Part shown: in pieces, positions 47,039 through 55,769 of the stretch | Layout of the letters: each line of letters begins with the position of its first letter | Numbering within the stretch: the first letter of the stretch is position 1 | Source: Thiobacillaceae bacterium | Lineage (GTDB): Bacteria > Pseudomonadota > Gammaproteobacteria > Burkholderiales > Thiobacillaceae | Length of the DNA: 57,059 bases | Assembly: GCA_025054655.1 (NCBI GenBank) | Contig: JANWZL010000133.1 | Span: 1-57,059 of the forward strand | Direction of reading: 5' to 3' | The notes under the pieces: model-generated | The model's database searches: none | Told to the model about the DNA's origin: nothing | What the model saw: only the letters and a program-made list of their open reading frames with translations | Program-made: the position numbers and the translations under genes

Positions 47039-47605
47039 TCACTTCAGCATCCAGGGCACCAGCAGCCAGGAGGAGAACAGGCCCCCGCCGAAGATGCCCA
47101 CCACCGCCCACAGCGAGGGCAGCTGCAGGGTGGACAGCCCCGTGATGGCGTGCCCGGAGGTGCAGCCGGCGGCATAGCGGGTGCCGAAGCCCACCAGCAC
47201 GCCGCAGGCGAACAGCAGGGTGTAGTTGCGCACGCTGGCATGGAACAGCTCCTCGGGCACCAGGCTGCCCGCGGGCAGGGTGAAGCCCCAGTTAAGCAGC
47301 ATGTCCTGCGTGGCGGGGCTGATCGCCACCGGCTGCGGGTTGGCGAACACCACTCCGGCCAGGAAGCCGCCCAGGGCGGTGCCGACGACGAAGACCAGGC
47401 TCCAGGTGTGCTCCTTCCAGTCGTACTGGAAGAAGTCCACGCCGACGTGGCGCGGCTGGGTGATGGCGCACAGATGGCGCAGGTTGCTAGAGATGCCGAA
47501 GGAGCGGTTGCCGATGAACAGCATCAGCGGCACCATCAGGCCGATGAGCGGCCCCGCCACATACCAGGGCCAGGGCGCGTACAGCCAGGCGAGGATCGTG
47601 TCCAT
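47039..47605 (-). CDS. YeeE/YedE-type sulfur transporter, first half
   Basis: 188 residues from the ATG at 47605, behind a GGAGGGGG site; an ATG at 47617 would consume that site. About five membrane segments are seen. Diagnostic are the cysteine motif GTRYAAGCTSGHAITGLSTLQ (about 153-173) and the N-terminal GNRSFGISSNLRHLCA. It pairs with the following half-protein as a likely thiosulfate/sulfur permease. An ArsR-type palindrome overlaps its promoter, as in sulfide-responsive regulons. Confidence 0.88.
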   Translation of the reverse strand: MDTILAWLYAPWPWYVAGPLIGLMVPLMLFIGNRSFGISSNLRHLCAITQPRHVGVDFFQYDWKEHTWSLVFVVGTALGGFLAGVVFANPQPVAISPATQDMLLNWGFTLPAGSLVPEELFHASVRNYTLLFACGVLVGFGTRYAAGCTSGHAITGLSTLQLPSLWAVVGIFGGGLFSSWLLVPWMLK

Positions 47606-47640
47606 TTCCCCCTCCATTCAGGATCACTATGATTTCAGCT

Positions 47641-47669
47641 ATATTAGAAGATTCTAATTCGACCGTCGA
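47641..47669 (-). promoter_or_regulatory. BigR/SqrR-like palindromic operator within the YeeE/YedE promoter
   Basis: ATTAGAA-GA-TTCTAAT (47643-47658) is a perfect inverted repeat. On the minus strand TCGACG (complement of 47664-47669), a 17-base spacer and TAATAT (complement of 47641-47646) form a promoter around it. A repressor here would block it. ArsR-family persulfide sensors such as BigR use AT-rich dyads of this type upstream of YeeE-family genes; no such regulator is encoded in the window. Confidence 0.6.
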
Positions 47670-47801
47670 TAGCGGCCAGCCACCCTGAAGTGCGCACCGG
47701 GCGGGGTGTTTCGGCCCGGCATGGGTCTCGTCGCGGGCTGCGGCGGCACGCCACGAGCTGCTCGGGTCGTTGCGCCGTGTGGCGTCGGCCGTGCCGCCAG
47801 C

Positions 47802-48428
47802 TCATGCGCGTCTGGCCCGTATCAGGGACTTCAGCAGCCAATGGGTCGGCAGGCATACGCACAGCGGGTAGAGCAGCAACATGGCCAGCAGATGCAGGGG
47901 GCCGGGCAGCACACCCGTGGGTGGGTCGCCGAGGCCGTGCACCCAATTGATGTTGCGTGCCGGATCGGTGAGCAGATAGCTGGCGAGCAAGACCGCCCAG
48001 GTGAGCAGGATGCCGGCGGGCAGGGCGCGGGGGTCGTAGCCCAGGCGCCACACCAGCCACAGCAGCAGCACTGGCAGGAAGACGTGGAATAGCGACAGCG
48101 CGCGCACATATAGGGGCAGGGCGGGGTCGAACATATAGGCGGTGCCATCGAGCCCGGTTAGGCCGCTGCCGCTGGCCAGCCGGCTGAAAAAGTCCAGATT
48201 CCAGGCCAGCTCCGGCAGCAGGGTGGGCACCGCCGCGGTGCCGGCGAGCAGTCGGCTGCCCCGCCACAGTGCCGCCAAGCTCATGAACAGGGCGACGTCG
48301 GAGGCCCACAGGAAGTTCTGCACGCCGTAGTGCCAGGCATAGACCGGCACCAGCACGGCGACATAGGCGCTGACGGCGAGCTTGGGCGCCAGCGGCAGGG
48401 CGGGCGACGCGGGGGCGGCCGGCATCAT
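47802..48428 (-). CDS. Integral membrane protein of unknown function
   Basis: 208 residues with about six membrane segments (for example LAVSAYVAVLVPVYAWHYG and LFHVFLPVLLLWLVWRLG). Soluble loops contain LTGLDGTAYMFDP and LTDPARNINWVHG, which look conserved for ligand binding or catalysis. I do not recognise a named family. The start overlaps the methyltransferase stop (ATGA, with a second ATG in tandem), so it is translated together with that enzyme. It may act on the same lipid. About 140 bp with no gene lie between it and the yeeE operator. Confidence 0.7.
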   Translation of the reverse strand: MMPAAPASPALPLAPKLAVSAYVAVLVPVYAWHYGVQNFLWASDVALFMSLAALWRGSRLLAGTAAVPTLLPELAWNLDFFSRLASGSGLTGLDGTAYMFDPALPLYVRALSLFHVFLPVLLLWLVWRLGYDPRALPAGILLTWAVLLASYLLTDPARNINWVHGLGDPPTGVLPGPLHLLAMLLLYPLCVCLPTHWLLKSLIRARRA

Positions 48429-49069
48429 ACGCTGGGGCCGGCGGGCGCCGCCTTGTCGTTGTCTGCGCGCAGCAGGGTCCACAGCCCGAAGGCGTTGACC
48501 CGCGTGCGTTCGACCACCTGCAGACGCGTGCGGGCGATGAATTCCTCCAGGCACAGGTTGGGGCGGAAGCCGAGCAGTCCCGACAGCGGGGCGGCCGCCC
48601 GTTCGAGCAGGGCGATGGCGGGGTATGGGCTCAGGAAGTGGTTGACGATGTACAACTGCCCGCCGGGACGGCAGACGCGGCGCATCTCCTGCACGAGGCG
48701 GACCGGATCGGGCACCACGGACACCACGTACATGGCCACCACCTTGTCGAAGCTGTCGTCGGCGAAGGCCATGCGCTCGGCGTCCATACGCACGAGTGAG
48801 ACCCGATGCGCCAGGTGCTCGTGGACCAGGCGGGCGTGGGCCTGGGCCAGCATCTCCGCGCTGATGTCGATGCCCACCACGTGCACCCCGCCCGGATACA
48901 GTGGCAGGGACAGCCCCGTGCCCACGCCCACTTCGAGGATGCGCTCGCCCGCGCGACAGCGCAGCCGTTCGACGATCGAACGCCGGCCGGGCTGCAGGAT
49001 GGGCCCGAAATAGCGGTCGTAATTGCGCGCATAGCGGCGGTAGGTGCGCAGGATCGTATCGAGTTCCAT
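48425..49069 (-). CDS. Class I methyltransferase, phospholipid N-methyltransferase-like
   Basis: 214 residues. AdoMet motif I is ILEVGVGTGLSLPLYP (about 44-59), followed by VVGIDISAEMLAQAHARL and a motif with FDKVVAMYVVSVVPDP. The N-terminus YRRYARNYDRYFGPILQPGRR and the EVGVGTGLSLP form fit the PmtA-type phosphatidylethanolamine methyltransferase group, which makes phosphatidylcholine. Ubiquinone-type methylation is a weaker alternative. It precedes and overlaps the membrane protein gene. The ATG at 49069 is chosen for the family start. Confidence 0.83.
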   Translation of the reverse strand: MELDTILRTYRRYARNYDRYFGPILQPGRRSIVERLRCRAGERILEVGVGTGLSLPLYPGGVHVVGIDISAEMLAQAHARLVHEHLAHRVSLVRMDAERMAFADDSFDKVVAMYVVSVVPDPVRLVQEMRRVCRPGGQLYIVNHFLSPYPAIALLERAAAPLSGLLGFRPNLCLEEFIARTRLQVVERTRVNAFGLWTLLRADNDKAAPAGPSV

Positions 49070-49145
49070 GCTTCGCGTCAGGCTTGGTGTCAGGTACTCA
49101 GCTCGCCCCGCACGGCAGTGCGGCAACGGGCCGTTGACCCGCGGC

Positions 49146-49820
49146 TTAGCGCTCGCGCGGCAGGCTCTCCTGCACCAGCCCCATGCGCTGGCGGATGAGC
49201 GCCAGGGCTTGCGCATCGCCCGCGGCCTCGGCGCGTGCGGCCTGCACACCGAGCCAGGCGAGCAGCGCGCGCCGCCAGCCCTGGTCCGAGGTCGTGCGCG
49301 TGGCCACCGCGATGACCTCGGGGCTAGCCGCGCCGGCCCGCAGCAGGGCCCCGGCGGCGATGGCCCGTGCGAGCGGGTCCTCGATCTCTTCCAGCCGGCG
49401 CAGCCGGGCCGCATCGTCGCGAGCAGCGATGAGCCCCCGGTAGTGCGAGGGCAGCAGGTCGGCATCCAGACCCTGCCATTCACCCGCGATGAAGCGGGCG
49501 TAGGCCCGCTCGGCCGCACCCGCGTGCTGTGCCAGTGCCTCGTAGCCGCGGCAGGGGCCGATCTCCAGGGCGGCGAGCCGCACGGCGCAGCGCGTCAGCT
49601 CTGCCCGCGCCACCCAGTCGGGCCGGCCGGTGCGGGCGATCTCGGCGCGCGCCCGCTCGAACTGGCGTTCCGCCTGGCGGGTGTGGCCGTCGAGGTAGTG
49701 TTTGGCATAGGCCTGCAGCAGGCCGTGGGCGTTGAGTTTCCAATCCGGCGGCGGGGGCGTGCCGGCGCAGGCGGCCAGCAACAGGAGCGCAGGCCAGGCG
49801 GACAGAGGGGTGAGCTTCAC
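49146..49820 (-). CDS. Lipoprotein of the Mla-like operon
   Basis: 224 residues from a GTG that overlaps the MCE stop (GTGA). The lipobox is LLLAAC with Cys about residue 18. The mature protein is almost all helical, with TPR-like or repeat-rich stretches (AYAKHYLDGHTRQAERQFERARAEI, LDADLLPSHYRGLIAARDDAARLRRLEEIEDPLARA). It does not look like the usual DUF330/PqiC lipoprotein. It probably sits at the inner face of the outer membrane as the partner of the MCE protein; a role in lipid transfer is inferred from the operon. Confidence 0.75.
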   Translation of the reverse strand: MKLTPLSAWPALLLLAACAGTPPPPDWKLNAHGLLQAYAKHYLDGHTRQAERQFERARAEIARTGRPDWVARAELTRCAVRLAALEIGPCRGYEALAQHAGAAERAYARFIAGEWQGLDADLLPSHYRGLIAARDDAARLRRLEEIEDPLARAIAAGALLRAGAASPEVIAVATRTTSDQGWRRALLAWLGVQAARAEAAGDAQALALIRQRMGLVQESLPRER

Positions 49821-50815
49821 GGCAGTTTGAGTTCCACGTCGCGCTTGAACGGCCACTTGCGGTTGATCTCGTTGATCAGATGATTGACCTTGGTGATGCT
49901 GTCGTCCACCTCGGCGCGCAGCAGGGCGAGGTCGGTAGTGGCGCCCTTGACGTCGGCGGTGATGCTGTTGACGTTGGCGGCGGCGCCCTGGGCCTCCTTC
50001 AGGATGGCATCGGCCTTGAGGAGGCTCGCACGCACGTCGGTGAGGATGGCGTTGACCTGTGACATGGCGCGCTCGGTCTGGTCCATCACCCCACCCGCCC
50101 CGAACAGCCGCGCATCGGCTCGGGTCAGGGTCTGGTCGACCTTGAGCGACACGCCTTGCAGGCTGGCGAGCAGGGCGTTCGCCCGGTCGAGGGCGTCGAC
50201 CACGCGGCGCGCCTTATCGGGGCCGCCAAGCACGCCTTCCAGCACCCCGTATTCGCCGGCCATGCGGCCGGTGATGGTGCGGGCGTTCTGTAGCGTCTCA
50301 TTGATGGGCGACTGTGCCGCCGTCATCGCCTCGACATTAGCGAGGATGGCCTTGACGCGTGCCAAAATCTGGGACACGTCCTGGGTTGCATCGCCCGACA
50401 GCAGTGTGCGCTCGGCCCCGTCGGGCAGCGGTGGGTCGTTCAGGATGGCACTGTAGGCGCGGATCTTCGCCCCGCCCACCAGCCCGCGTTCGAGCACGAA
50501 CTGGCTGGAGGTGCGCAACCAGCGGGCGTCCTTCTCGGGGATGGCCACGTGGATGCGCACATGGCCGTCGTCCTGGAGTTCAAGCCGCTTGACGCGGCCG
50601 ATGGGGAAACCGGAGAAGGTCACGGGCATGCCGGTGCTCACCCCCTCGGCGTCGTCGGCCAGCAGGATCACGGTCTGCGTCGGTTCGAACGCCCCGCGCG
50701 CGTAAAGGACGTACACGAGCAGTCCCACGGCTAGCACGGCGGTCAGCGTGAGCAACAGCCCGACCTTGAGCGCAAGGTGTTTGATCAGCGGGGCGCGTAC
50801 AGGGGCGCGTTCCAT
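49817..50815 (-). CDS. MlaD/MCE-domain lipid-transport protein
   Basis: 332 residues. A membrane anchor (LKVGLLLTLTAVLAVGLLVYVLY, about 14-36) is followed by one MCE domain (FEPTQTVILLADDAEGVSTGMPVTFSGFPIGRVKRLEL). A long helical tail follows, with repeats such as ITDVRASLLKADAILKEA and NVNSITADVKGATTDLALLRAEV. Single-MCE proteins form periplasmic hexamers that ferry phospholipids. The ATG at 50815 overlaps the ATPase-like gene by 31 bases. It is the core of a four-gene operon with permease, ATPase-like protein and lipoprotein. Confidence 0.92.
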   Translation of the reverse strand: MERAPVRAPLIKHLALKVGLLLTLTAVLAVGLLVYVLYARGAFEPTQTVILLADDAEGVSTGMPVTFSGFPIGRVKRLELQDDGHVRIHVAIPEKDARWLRTSSQFVLERGLVGGAKIRAYSAILNDPPLPDGAERTLLSGDATQDVSQILARVKAILANVEAMTAAQSPINETLQNARTITGRMAGEYGVLEGVLGGPDKARRVVDALDRANALLASLQGVSLKVDQTLTRADARLFGAGGVMDQTERAMSQVNAILTDVRASLLKADAILKEAQGAAANVNSITADVKGATTDLALLRAEVDDSITKVNHLINEINRKWPFKRDVELKLP

Positions 50816-51225
50816 ACGTAGTCCAGGATGCGGCACTGTTCGATGAGGTCCGCCAGCCGCTGCAGGACAGATTCGAGGTGGGGCGGATAGTGGATGTCCG
50901 GCAGCAGCAGGGCAGGGCGGTCGATGAGGATTATAGGCGGTCGCCCGATCACCGCCCGCAGTAATTTGGCGCCGAAGCGCTCCACGCAGTCGAGCGAGGG
51001 GTCACGCTTGAAGGCGCAATCGGTCAGCCCCAGGCGGGCGAGCAGGGCCCAGGCGGCATCCGCCGCCTGGTCGTAGGACAGGTTGAGGCGAAACTGCGGC
51101 ACGATGGCGATGTTCTCCAACACCGACAGGTTGGCGCGCAGGGGCAGCTCGGCCGACACCAGCGCGGCCTGCGGCTGTGCCTCGAGCACGCGCGCCCGCG
51201 CCGCGGCGTCCTCCAGCCAGGTCAC
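50785..51225 (-). CDS. Shrunken ABC-ATPase-like protein of the Mla-like operon
   Basis: 146 residues where an MlaF-type ATPase should be (about 270 residues). The retained part resembles the middle and later part of an ABC ATPase: LRANLSVLENIAIVPQ (the Q-loop neighbourhood), a helical domain, then IILIDRPALLLPD in the Walker B position. There the usual DEP appears as DRP, so the catalytic Glu is lost. There is no Walker A GxxxxGKS and no LSGGQ. It starts with a GTG overlapping the permease stop (GTGA). It is not a simple frameshift: no continuation was seen upstream, where the permease is intact. It may be a structural subunit. Confidence 0.7.
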   Translation of the reverse strand: MTWLEDAAARARVLEAQPQAALVSAELPLRANLSVLENIAIVPQFRLNLSYDQAADAAWALLARLGLTDCAFKRDPSLDCVERFGAKLLRAVIGRPPIILIDRPALLLPDIHYPPHLESVLQRLADLIEQCRILDYVWNAPLYAPR

Positions 51226-52016
51226 AGATACACCAGGGACAATGATGCCACCTCGATCAGCATGAGCACGAAGAACAGCCGCACCATGCCGCGCAGCACG
51301 GCGATGGGCGCGAAGAAGAGCATCCTGGGCGCCTCCAGCCCTGCACGCATGGGGATCACGGTCACCGCCAGGCCGAAGGCCAGACTCTTGAGCGTGAGGG
51401 CGATCAAGGCCACGGGGGTGAAGATCTTGGCGATGACATGGCGGAACTCGCCCAGCGCCCAGGGCTGTAGGCCATAGACGGCGACGTAGGCCAGCACGGA
51501 GGCGAGCACACAGGACAGCAGCGTGAGGGAATAGACCGAGACGGCCCCGCCGATCACGCGCGGGGTGAACTCGAAGCGCATGGGGTCCACGCCGCTCGCC
51601 TGCAGCGCCGCCAGTTCGTTGTTGATGTGCATCAGCGCCACCTCGGTGTTGATGGCCGCGCCCGAGCGCAGTGCCACGAACAGGGCGGTCAGCAGCGGCA
51701 GCAACTCCAGCACCAGCACGCGGATGGACATCTCCAGGGCGAACTCGGACAGGCCGAAGTCACGCGCGGTGGCCACCACGATCTGGATGATCACATAGGA
51801 CAGCAGGGCGGCGAAGACGAGGAAACCGGGTAGGATCTGCCAGGCGGTGAAGTAGATCTGCTTCATCACCACCGAGCGCATGGCGCTGTTGTAGGCGCTG
51901 GGGGTGGCCGCCTCGATCAGGGCATGTGCACCGAAGGTGAGGATGCGCCCCCAGGCGGCAAGCCAGCCGAGGGCAGCCTCGCCCACCCGTGTGAGGAACT
52001 GAATGAGGGCCTGCAT
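51222..52016 (-). CDS. MlaE-family permease
   Basis: 264 residues with about five membrane helices. Family markers are FGAHALIEAATP, QIYFTAWQILPGFLVFAALLSYVIIQIVV, and VLELLPLLTALFVALRSGAAINTEVALMHINNELAALQASGVDPMRF; the E-L-A-A-L and DP turns are the MlaE cytoplasmic loop. It forms the inner-membrane part of an MCE lipid transporter. The ATG at 52016 is chosen to match the family start. It is the first gene of the operon and diverges from the SH3 gene over 70 bp. Confidence 0.92.
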   Translation of the reverse strand: MQALIQFLTRVGEAALGWLAAWGRILTFGAHALIEAATPSAYNSAMRSVVMKQIYFTAWQILPGFLVFAALLSYVIIQIVVATARDFGLSEFALEMSIRVLVLELLPLLTALFVALRSGAAINTEVALMHINNELAALQASGVDPMRFEFTPRVIGGAVSVYSLTLLSCVLASVLAYVAVYGLQPWALGEFRHVIAKIFTPVALIALTLKSLAFGLAVTVIPMRAGLEAPRMLFFAPIAVLRGMVRLFFVLMLIEVASLSLVYL

Positions 52017-52086
52017 GAGTCGATGATAGGACGATGCGTCGTCGGCTGGATGACGGATGATGTAGCATAGTGGAAAGGAGCAGCGC

Positions 52087-52632
52087 ATGCGTAGGCCATG
52101 GGTGGGCGGCCTGACGGCCGCCTGGATTGCGGTTGTGTCGAGTGCACACGCGGCACAGGGCGTGTTGCTGCGCGACGAGTCGCTGCGCGCCGCGGCCTCG
52201 GCCACGGCCGCGGTGACGGGGCAGGCGGCGCGTGGCAATGTGGTCGAGGTCCTGGCGCGCCAGGGTGGCTGGATGCAGGTGCGCACCAATGGGCGCACGG
52301 GTTGGGTGCGCATGCTCTCGGTGCGCCTGAGCGAGGGCGGGGAACGCGTCAGCGGGGCGGATCTGGCCGGGGTGGTCGGGCTGGGCACACGCCAGGCCGA
52401 TCCTTCGCGGGTGGTCGCCGTGGCCGGCATGCGCGGGCTCACCGAGCAGGAATTGCGCGCCGCGCGCTTCAACGCCGAGGAATTGGCGCGGCTGGACGGT
52501 TATGCGGTCGGCCGGGCCGAGGCCGAGGCCTTTGCGCGCGAGGAGGGGCTCGCACCGCGCGCCCTCGCCTACCTGCCTGCACCGGCGCGCAACCGCAGCC
52601 GCGTGAACACTTGGGAGGAACCACAACCATGA
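52087..52632 (+). CDS. Secreted SH3-domain protein
   Basis: 181 residues. A signal peptide (GGLTAAWIAVVSSAHAA) is followed by a bacterial SH3-like domain (VLLRDESLRAAASATAAVTGQAARGNVVEVLARQGGWMQVRTNGRTGWVRMLSVRL; about residues 24-82). The tail has RFNAEELARLDGYAVGRAEAEAFAREEGL. SH3-type modules bind cell-wall peptides. An AGGAG site precedes the ATG. Its stop overlaps the M48 protease start by four bases, so the pair is coupled. Confidence 0.75.
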   Translation: MRRPWVGGLTAAWIAVVSSAHAAQGVLLRDESLRAAASATAAVTGQAARGNVVEVLARQGGWMQVRTNGRTGWVRMLSVRLSEGGERVSGADLAGVVGLGTRQADPSRVVAVAGMRGLTEQELRAARFNAEELARLDGYAVGRAEAEAFAREEGLAPRALAYLPAPARNRSRVNTWEEPQP

Positions 52633-53540
52633 TGCGCAGGGGCCTGATCGCGGCGCTGCTGGCTGCGATGACCGTCACGCACGCCGCCGACCTCAACCGG
52701 GCCCTGCGCGAGCTGCTGCTCGGCCAGCCGCCGGCGCAACCCTCCGCCATGGGCACCCCGCCCCAACAGCCGCAGCAGCAGCCACCGGCCGAGCGTAGAC
52801 CGGGCGAGCTGCTCGGTGGCTTGCTGTCCTTCGTCGCCGAACCGCCCTACAGCGCCGAGGAGGAGCGCAACATCGGCCGTACCGTGGCCGGCGGCCTGCT
52901 GGGGGCGGCCCCGCTGGTGCGCGACGACCAGCTGCAGCGTTATGTCAACCGTGTCGGCCGCTGGGTGGCGCTGCAGAGCGAGCGGCCGGATCTGGACTGG
53001 CGCTTCGGCGTGATCGACAGCGAGGACATCAATGCCTTCGCCATGCCCGGTGGCTATGTCTTCATCACCAAGGGGCTGTACCGGCGCCTGGGCAGCGAGG
53101 CGGAACTGGCCGGGGTGCTGGGGCACGAGATCGCCCACGTCGTGCGCAAACACCACCTGCGCCTGCTGCAGCAGTCGCGCGCGCTGGCGGACCTGGGTGC
53201 GGCGGTGGGCAAGCGCATGCAGGGCGGTTCGCCGCTGGCCGCCAATTTCCTCGGCAACTTCTGGGAGGTGTTCGCCCGCGGCTTGGACAAGGAGGCGGAA
53301 CACGAGGCGGACCGCATGGGCATGGTCCTCGCCGCCCGCGCCGGCTACGACGCCTATGGACTACCCGCCGTGCTACAGGAGATCGGACACCTGTCCGCCA
53401 ACGACGGCCGGGTGGCCTTCCTGTTCAAGACCCATCCGCACCCGCAGGAGCGCCTCGACCATCTGGCCGAGGCCCTGGCCGGGCGACCGGAGCTGCCCGA
53501 GGGCAAAGAGGTGCGCCAGCGTCTGCACCGTGTGCGCTGA
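52629..53540 (+). CDS. M48-family periplasmic zinc metalloprotease
   Basis: 303 residues. A signal peptide (RRGLIAALLAAMTVTHA) and a proline/glutamine-rich linker precede the M48 domain. The zinc site is GHEIAH (H166 and H170) with the third ligand E226 in EHEADRMG. The N-terminal FGVIDSEDINAFAMPGGYVFITKGLYRRL block is standard. Members such as BepA and LoiP assist outer-membrane protein assembly or degrade misfolded proteins. The closest fold is the short form without TPRs. It is coupled to the SH3 gene and followed three bases later by the cyclase gene. Confidence 0.93.
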   Translation: MMRRGLIAALLAAMTVTHAADLNRALRELLLGQPPAQPSAMGTPPQQPQQQPPAERRPGELLGGLLSFVAEPPYSAEEERNIGRTVAGGLLGAAPLVRDDQLQRYVNRVGRWVALQSERPDLDWRFGVIDSEDINAFAMPGGYVFITKGLYRRLGSEAELAGVLGHEIAHVVRKHHLRLLQQSRALADLGAAVGKRMQGGSPLAANFLGNFWEVFARGLDKEAEHEADRMGMVLAARAGYDAYGLPAVLQEIGHLSANDGRVAFLFKTHPHPQERLDHLAEALAGRPELPEGKEVRQRLHRVR

Positions 53541-53543
53541 GGC

Positions 53544-55760
53544 ATGACGCAACGCACACGGCGGGCCGTCGGGCAGTTCGCGCTGGGCGTGATCCTGGTG
53601 CTGGTGCTGGCGCTGCATCTGCTGGGGATGCCTCGGCTGCGGCCGGTCGAGCGGCTGGACGCCGGTCTGTACGACCTCAAGCTGCTGCTCATGCAGCCGC
53701 GCACGGTGGACGAGCGCGTGGTGGTGGTGGACATCGACGAGCGCTCGTTGCGCGAGGTGGGCCGCTGGCCCTGGCCGCGTGTGCAGACGGCGGCCCTCAC
53801 ACGGGCCTTGTACGAGCAGTACGCCGCGGCCGCCATCGGCTTCGACGTTTTGTTCGCCGAGCCCGACGAGAGCTCGGGACTGCCCGTGTTGGAGCGCCTC
53901 GCACGCAGCGCGCTGGCGCAGGAGCAGGGCTTCGCGGATGCGCTTGCGCGGCTGCGCCCCAAGCTCGACTACGACGCCCAGCTGGCCGCTGCGCTGGGGC
54001 TGGGCCCCAGCGTGCTGGGCTATTATTTCAATCATCCCCCCGAGCGTGAGCGCATCGGCCGGCTGCCCGCGCCGGTGATCGATTGCGCCCGGCTGGCCGC
54101 GGCGGGTGTGAGGCCCCCGCGTCTGACCGGCTATCACGCCAATCTGCCGGTACTGCAGGAGCGTGCCGCCGCGGCCGGTTTCTTCAATGCCGACCCCGAC
54201 TTCGATGGCGTCGTCCGCCGCGTGCCGGTGTTGCTCGACCTCGACGGCCGCTGCTACGGCTCGCTCGCTCTGATGACGGCGATCGCCGCACTGGGCATCG
54301 AGACGGTCGAGGTCGCCCCCGCCCGCGGTCTTGCGCCGGCGCGTCTGCTGCTGAAGGCGCCAGGGATGGATGCCCTGAGCCTGCCGCTCGACCCACAGGG
54401 GCGTGCGCTGGTGCCCTACCGTCCGCTACGCGCCTATCGCTACGTCTCTGCCGCGGACGTGTTGAAGGGGGTGGCCCCGGCCGCCGAGCTCGAGGGCCGC
54501 ATCGTGCTCATCGGCTCCAGCGCCCCGGGCATCATGGACCTACGGGTGACCCCGGTGGCCGAGGCCTATCCGGGGGTAGAGATCCATGCCAACCTCATCT
54601 CCGGTCTGCTCGACGCCCGGCTGCCTTGGGAGGCCCATGGCGTGCGCGCCCATGAGTGGTTGGTCTTTGCCCTGATCGGGCTTGCGCTGGCGGCCTTGCT
54701 GCCGCTGCTCGCGCCGCTGCCGGCCGCGCTGCTCGCGTTTGCCCTCGTGGTGGGCGTGCTGGCCGCGGACCTCTACGCCTGGGCCGCGTGGCAGCTGCAT
54801 TGGCCGGTGGCGCCCTGGCTCGGCCTCATCCTCGGGCTGTTCGCGCTCAACATGGTGTACGGCTTTTTCGTCGAGGCGCGCGCCAAGGCGCAGATCACCC
54901 GGCTGTTCGGCCAGTACGTGCCCCCCGAGCTGGTGGACGAGATGGCGCGTGATCCCGCCCGCTATAGCCTGCGCGGCGAATCGCGCGTGATGAGCGTGCT
55001 GTTCTCCGACATCCGCGATTTCACCAGCATCTCCGAGCGGCTGGAGGCGGCCCAGCTGGCCGACATGCTCAACGTGTATCTGTCGCACATGACGCGCATC
55101 GTGCAGGCCAACCGCGGCACCATCGACAAATACATCGGTGACGCCATCATGGCCTTCTGGGGTGCGCCCGTACCCGACGAGCGGCACGCGCAGCACGCGG
55201 TGCTCACGGCACTGGGCATGCAATCGAGCCTGGCCGAGCTCAATCAGCGCCTCAAGGCGCAGGGCTGGCCCGAGGTGAGGATAGGCGTGGGGGTGAACAG
55301 CGGGCGCATGAGCGTGGGCAACATGGGCTCGCAGTTCCGCATGGCCTATACCGTCATGGGCGATGCGGTCAACCTCGCCTCACGGCTGGAGGGGCTGACC
55401 AAGCAGTACGGGGTGGGCATTCTGGTGGGCGAGGACACACGGGCGGCTTGCCCCGACCTCGTCTTCATGCGGGTCGATCGCGTGCGGGTCAAGGGCAAGG
55501 CGCAGCCGGTGGCGATCTATGAGCCGCTGGGGGAACGGGCCCGAGTGGACGGCGAACGGCTGGCCGCCGCCGAGTCCTTCGAAGCGGCCCTGGAGGCCTA
55601 TGCCCAGCAGCGCTGGGACGAGGCGCAGGCGCGCATCGAGGCCCTGCGCCAGCAGGAGGATAGGCCGCTGTACGCGCTTTATCTGGAGCGCATCGCCCAT
55701 TTCCGCGCCCATCCGCCGCCAGCGGACTGGGACGGGGTGTACACCTTCACCAGCAAATAG
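53544..55760 (+). CDS. CHASE2-containing class III adenylate/guanylate cyclase
   Basis: 738 residues. An N-terminal helix, a periplasmic CHASE2 sensor (about 40-350; VVVVDIDERSLREVGRWPWPR and IVLIGSSAPGIMDLRVTP), then about three membrane helices and a cytoplasmic cyclase domain. The metal aspartates are D489 (FSDIRDF) and D533 (KYIGDAIMAFWG), with K529 as the adenine-recognition residue expected of adenylate cyclases. The VGVNSGRMSVGNMGS and YTVMGDAVNLASRLEGL motifs are complete. It should make cAMP in response to an envelope signal. The phosphodiesterase gene follows 9 bases after the stop. Confidence 0.95.
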   Translation: MTQRTRRAVGQFALGVILVLVLALHLLGMPRLRPVERLDAGLYDLKLLLMQPRTVDERVVVVDIDERSLREVGRWPWPRVQTAALTRALYEQYAAAAIGFDVLFAEPDESSGLPVLERLARSALAQEQGFADALARLRPKLDYDAQLAAALGLGPSVLGYYFNHPPERERIGRLPAPVIDCARLAAAGVRPPRLTGYHANLPVLQERAAAAGFFNADPDFDGVVRRVPVLLDLDGRCYGSLALMTAIAALGIETVEVAPARGLAPARLLLKAPGMDALSLPLDPQGRALVPYRPLRAYRYVSAADVLKGVAPAAELEGRIVLIGSSAPGIMDLRVTPVAEAYPGVEIHANLISGLLDARLPWEAHGVRAHEWLVFALIGLALAALLPLLAPLPAALLAFALVVGVLAADLYAWAAWQLHWPVAPWLGLILGLFALNMVYGFFVEARAKAQITRLFGQYVPPELVDEMARDPARYSLRGESRVMSVLFSDIRDFTSISERLEAAQLADMLNVYLSHMTRIVQANRGTIDKYIGDAIMAFWGAPVPDERHAQHAVLTALGMQSSLAELNQRLKAQGWPEVRIGVGVNSGRMSVGNMGSQFRMAYTVMGDAVNLASRLEGLTKQYGVGILVGEDTRAACPDLVFMRVDRVRVKGKAQPVAIYEPLGERARVDGERLAAAESFEAALEAYAQQRWDEAQARIEALRQQEDRPLYALYLERIAHFRAHPPPADWDGVYTFTSK

Positions 55761-55769
55761 AGGTGACCC

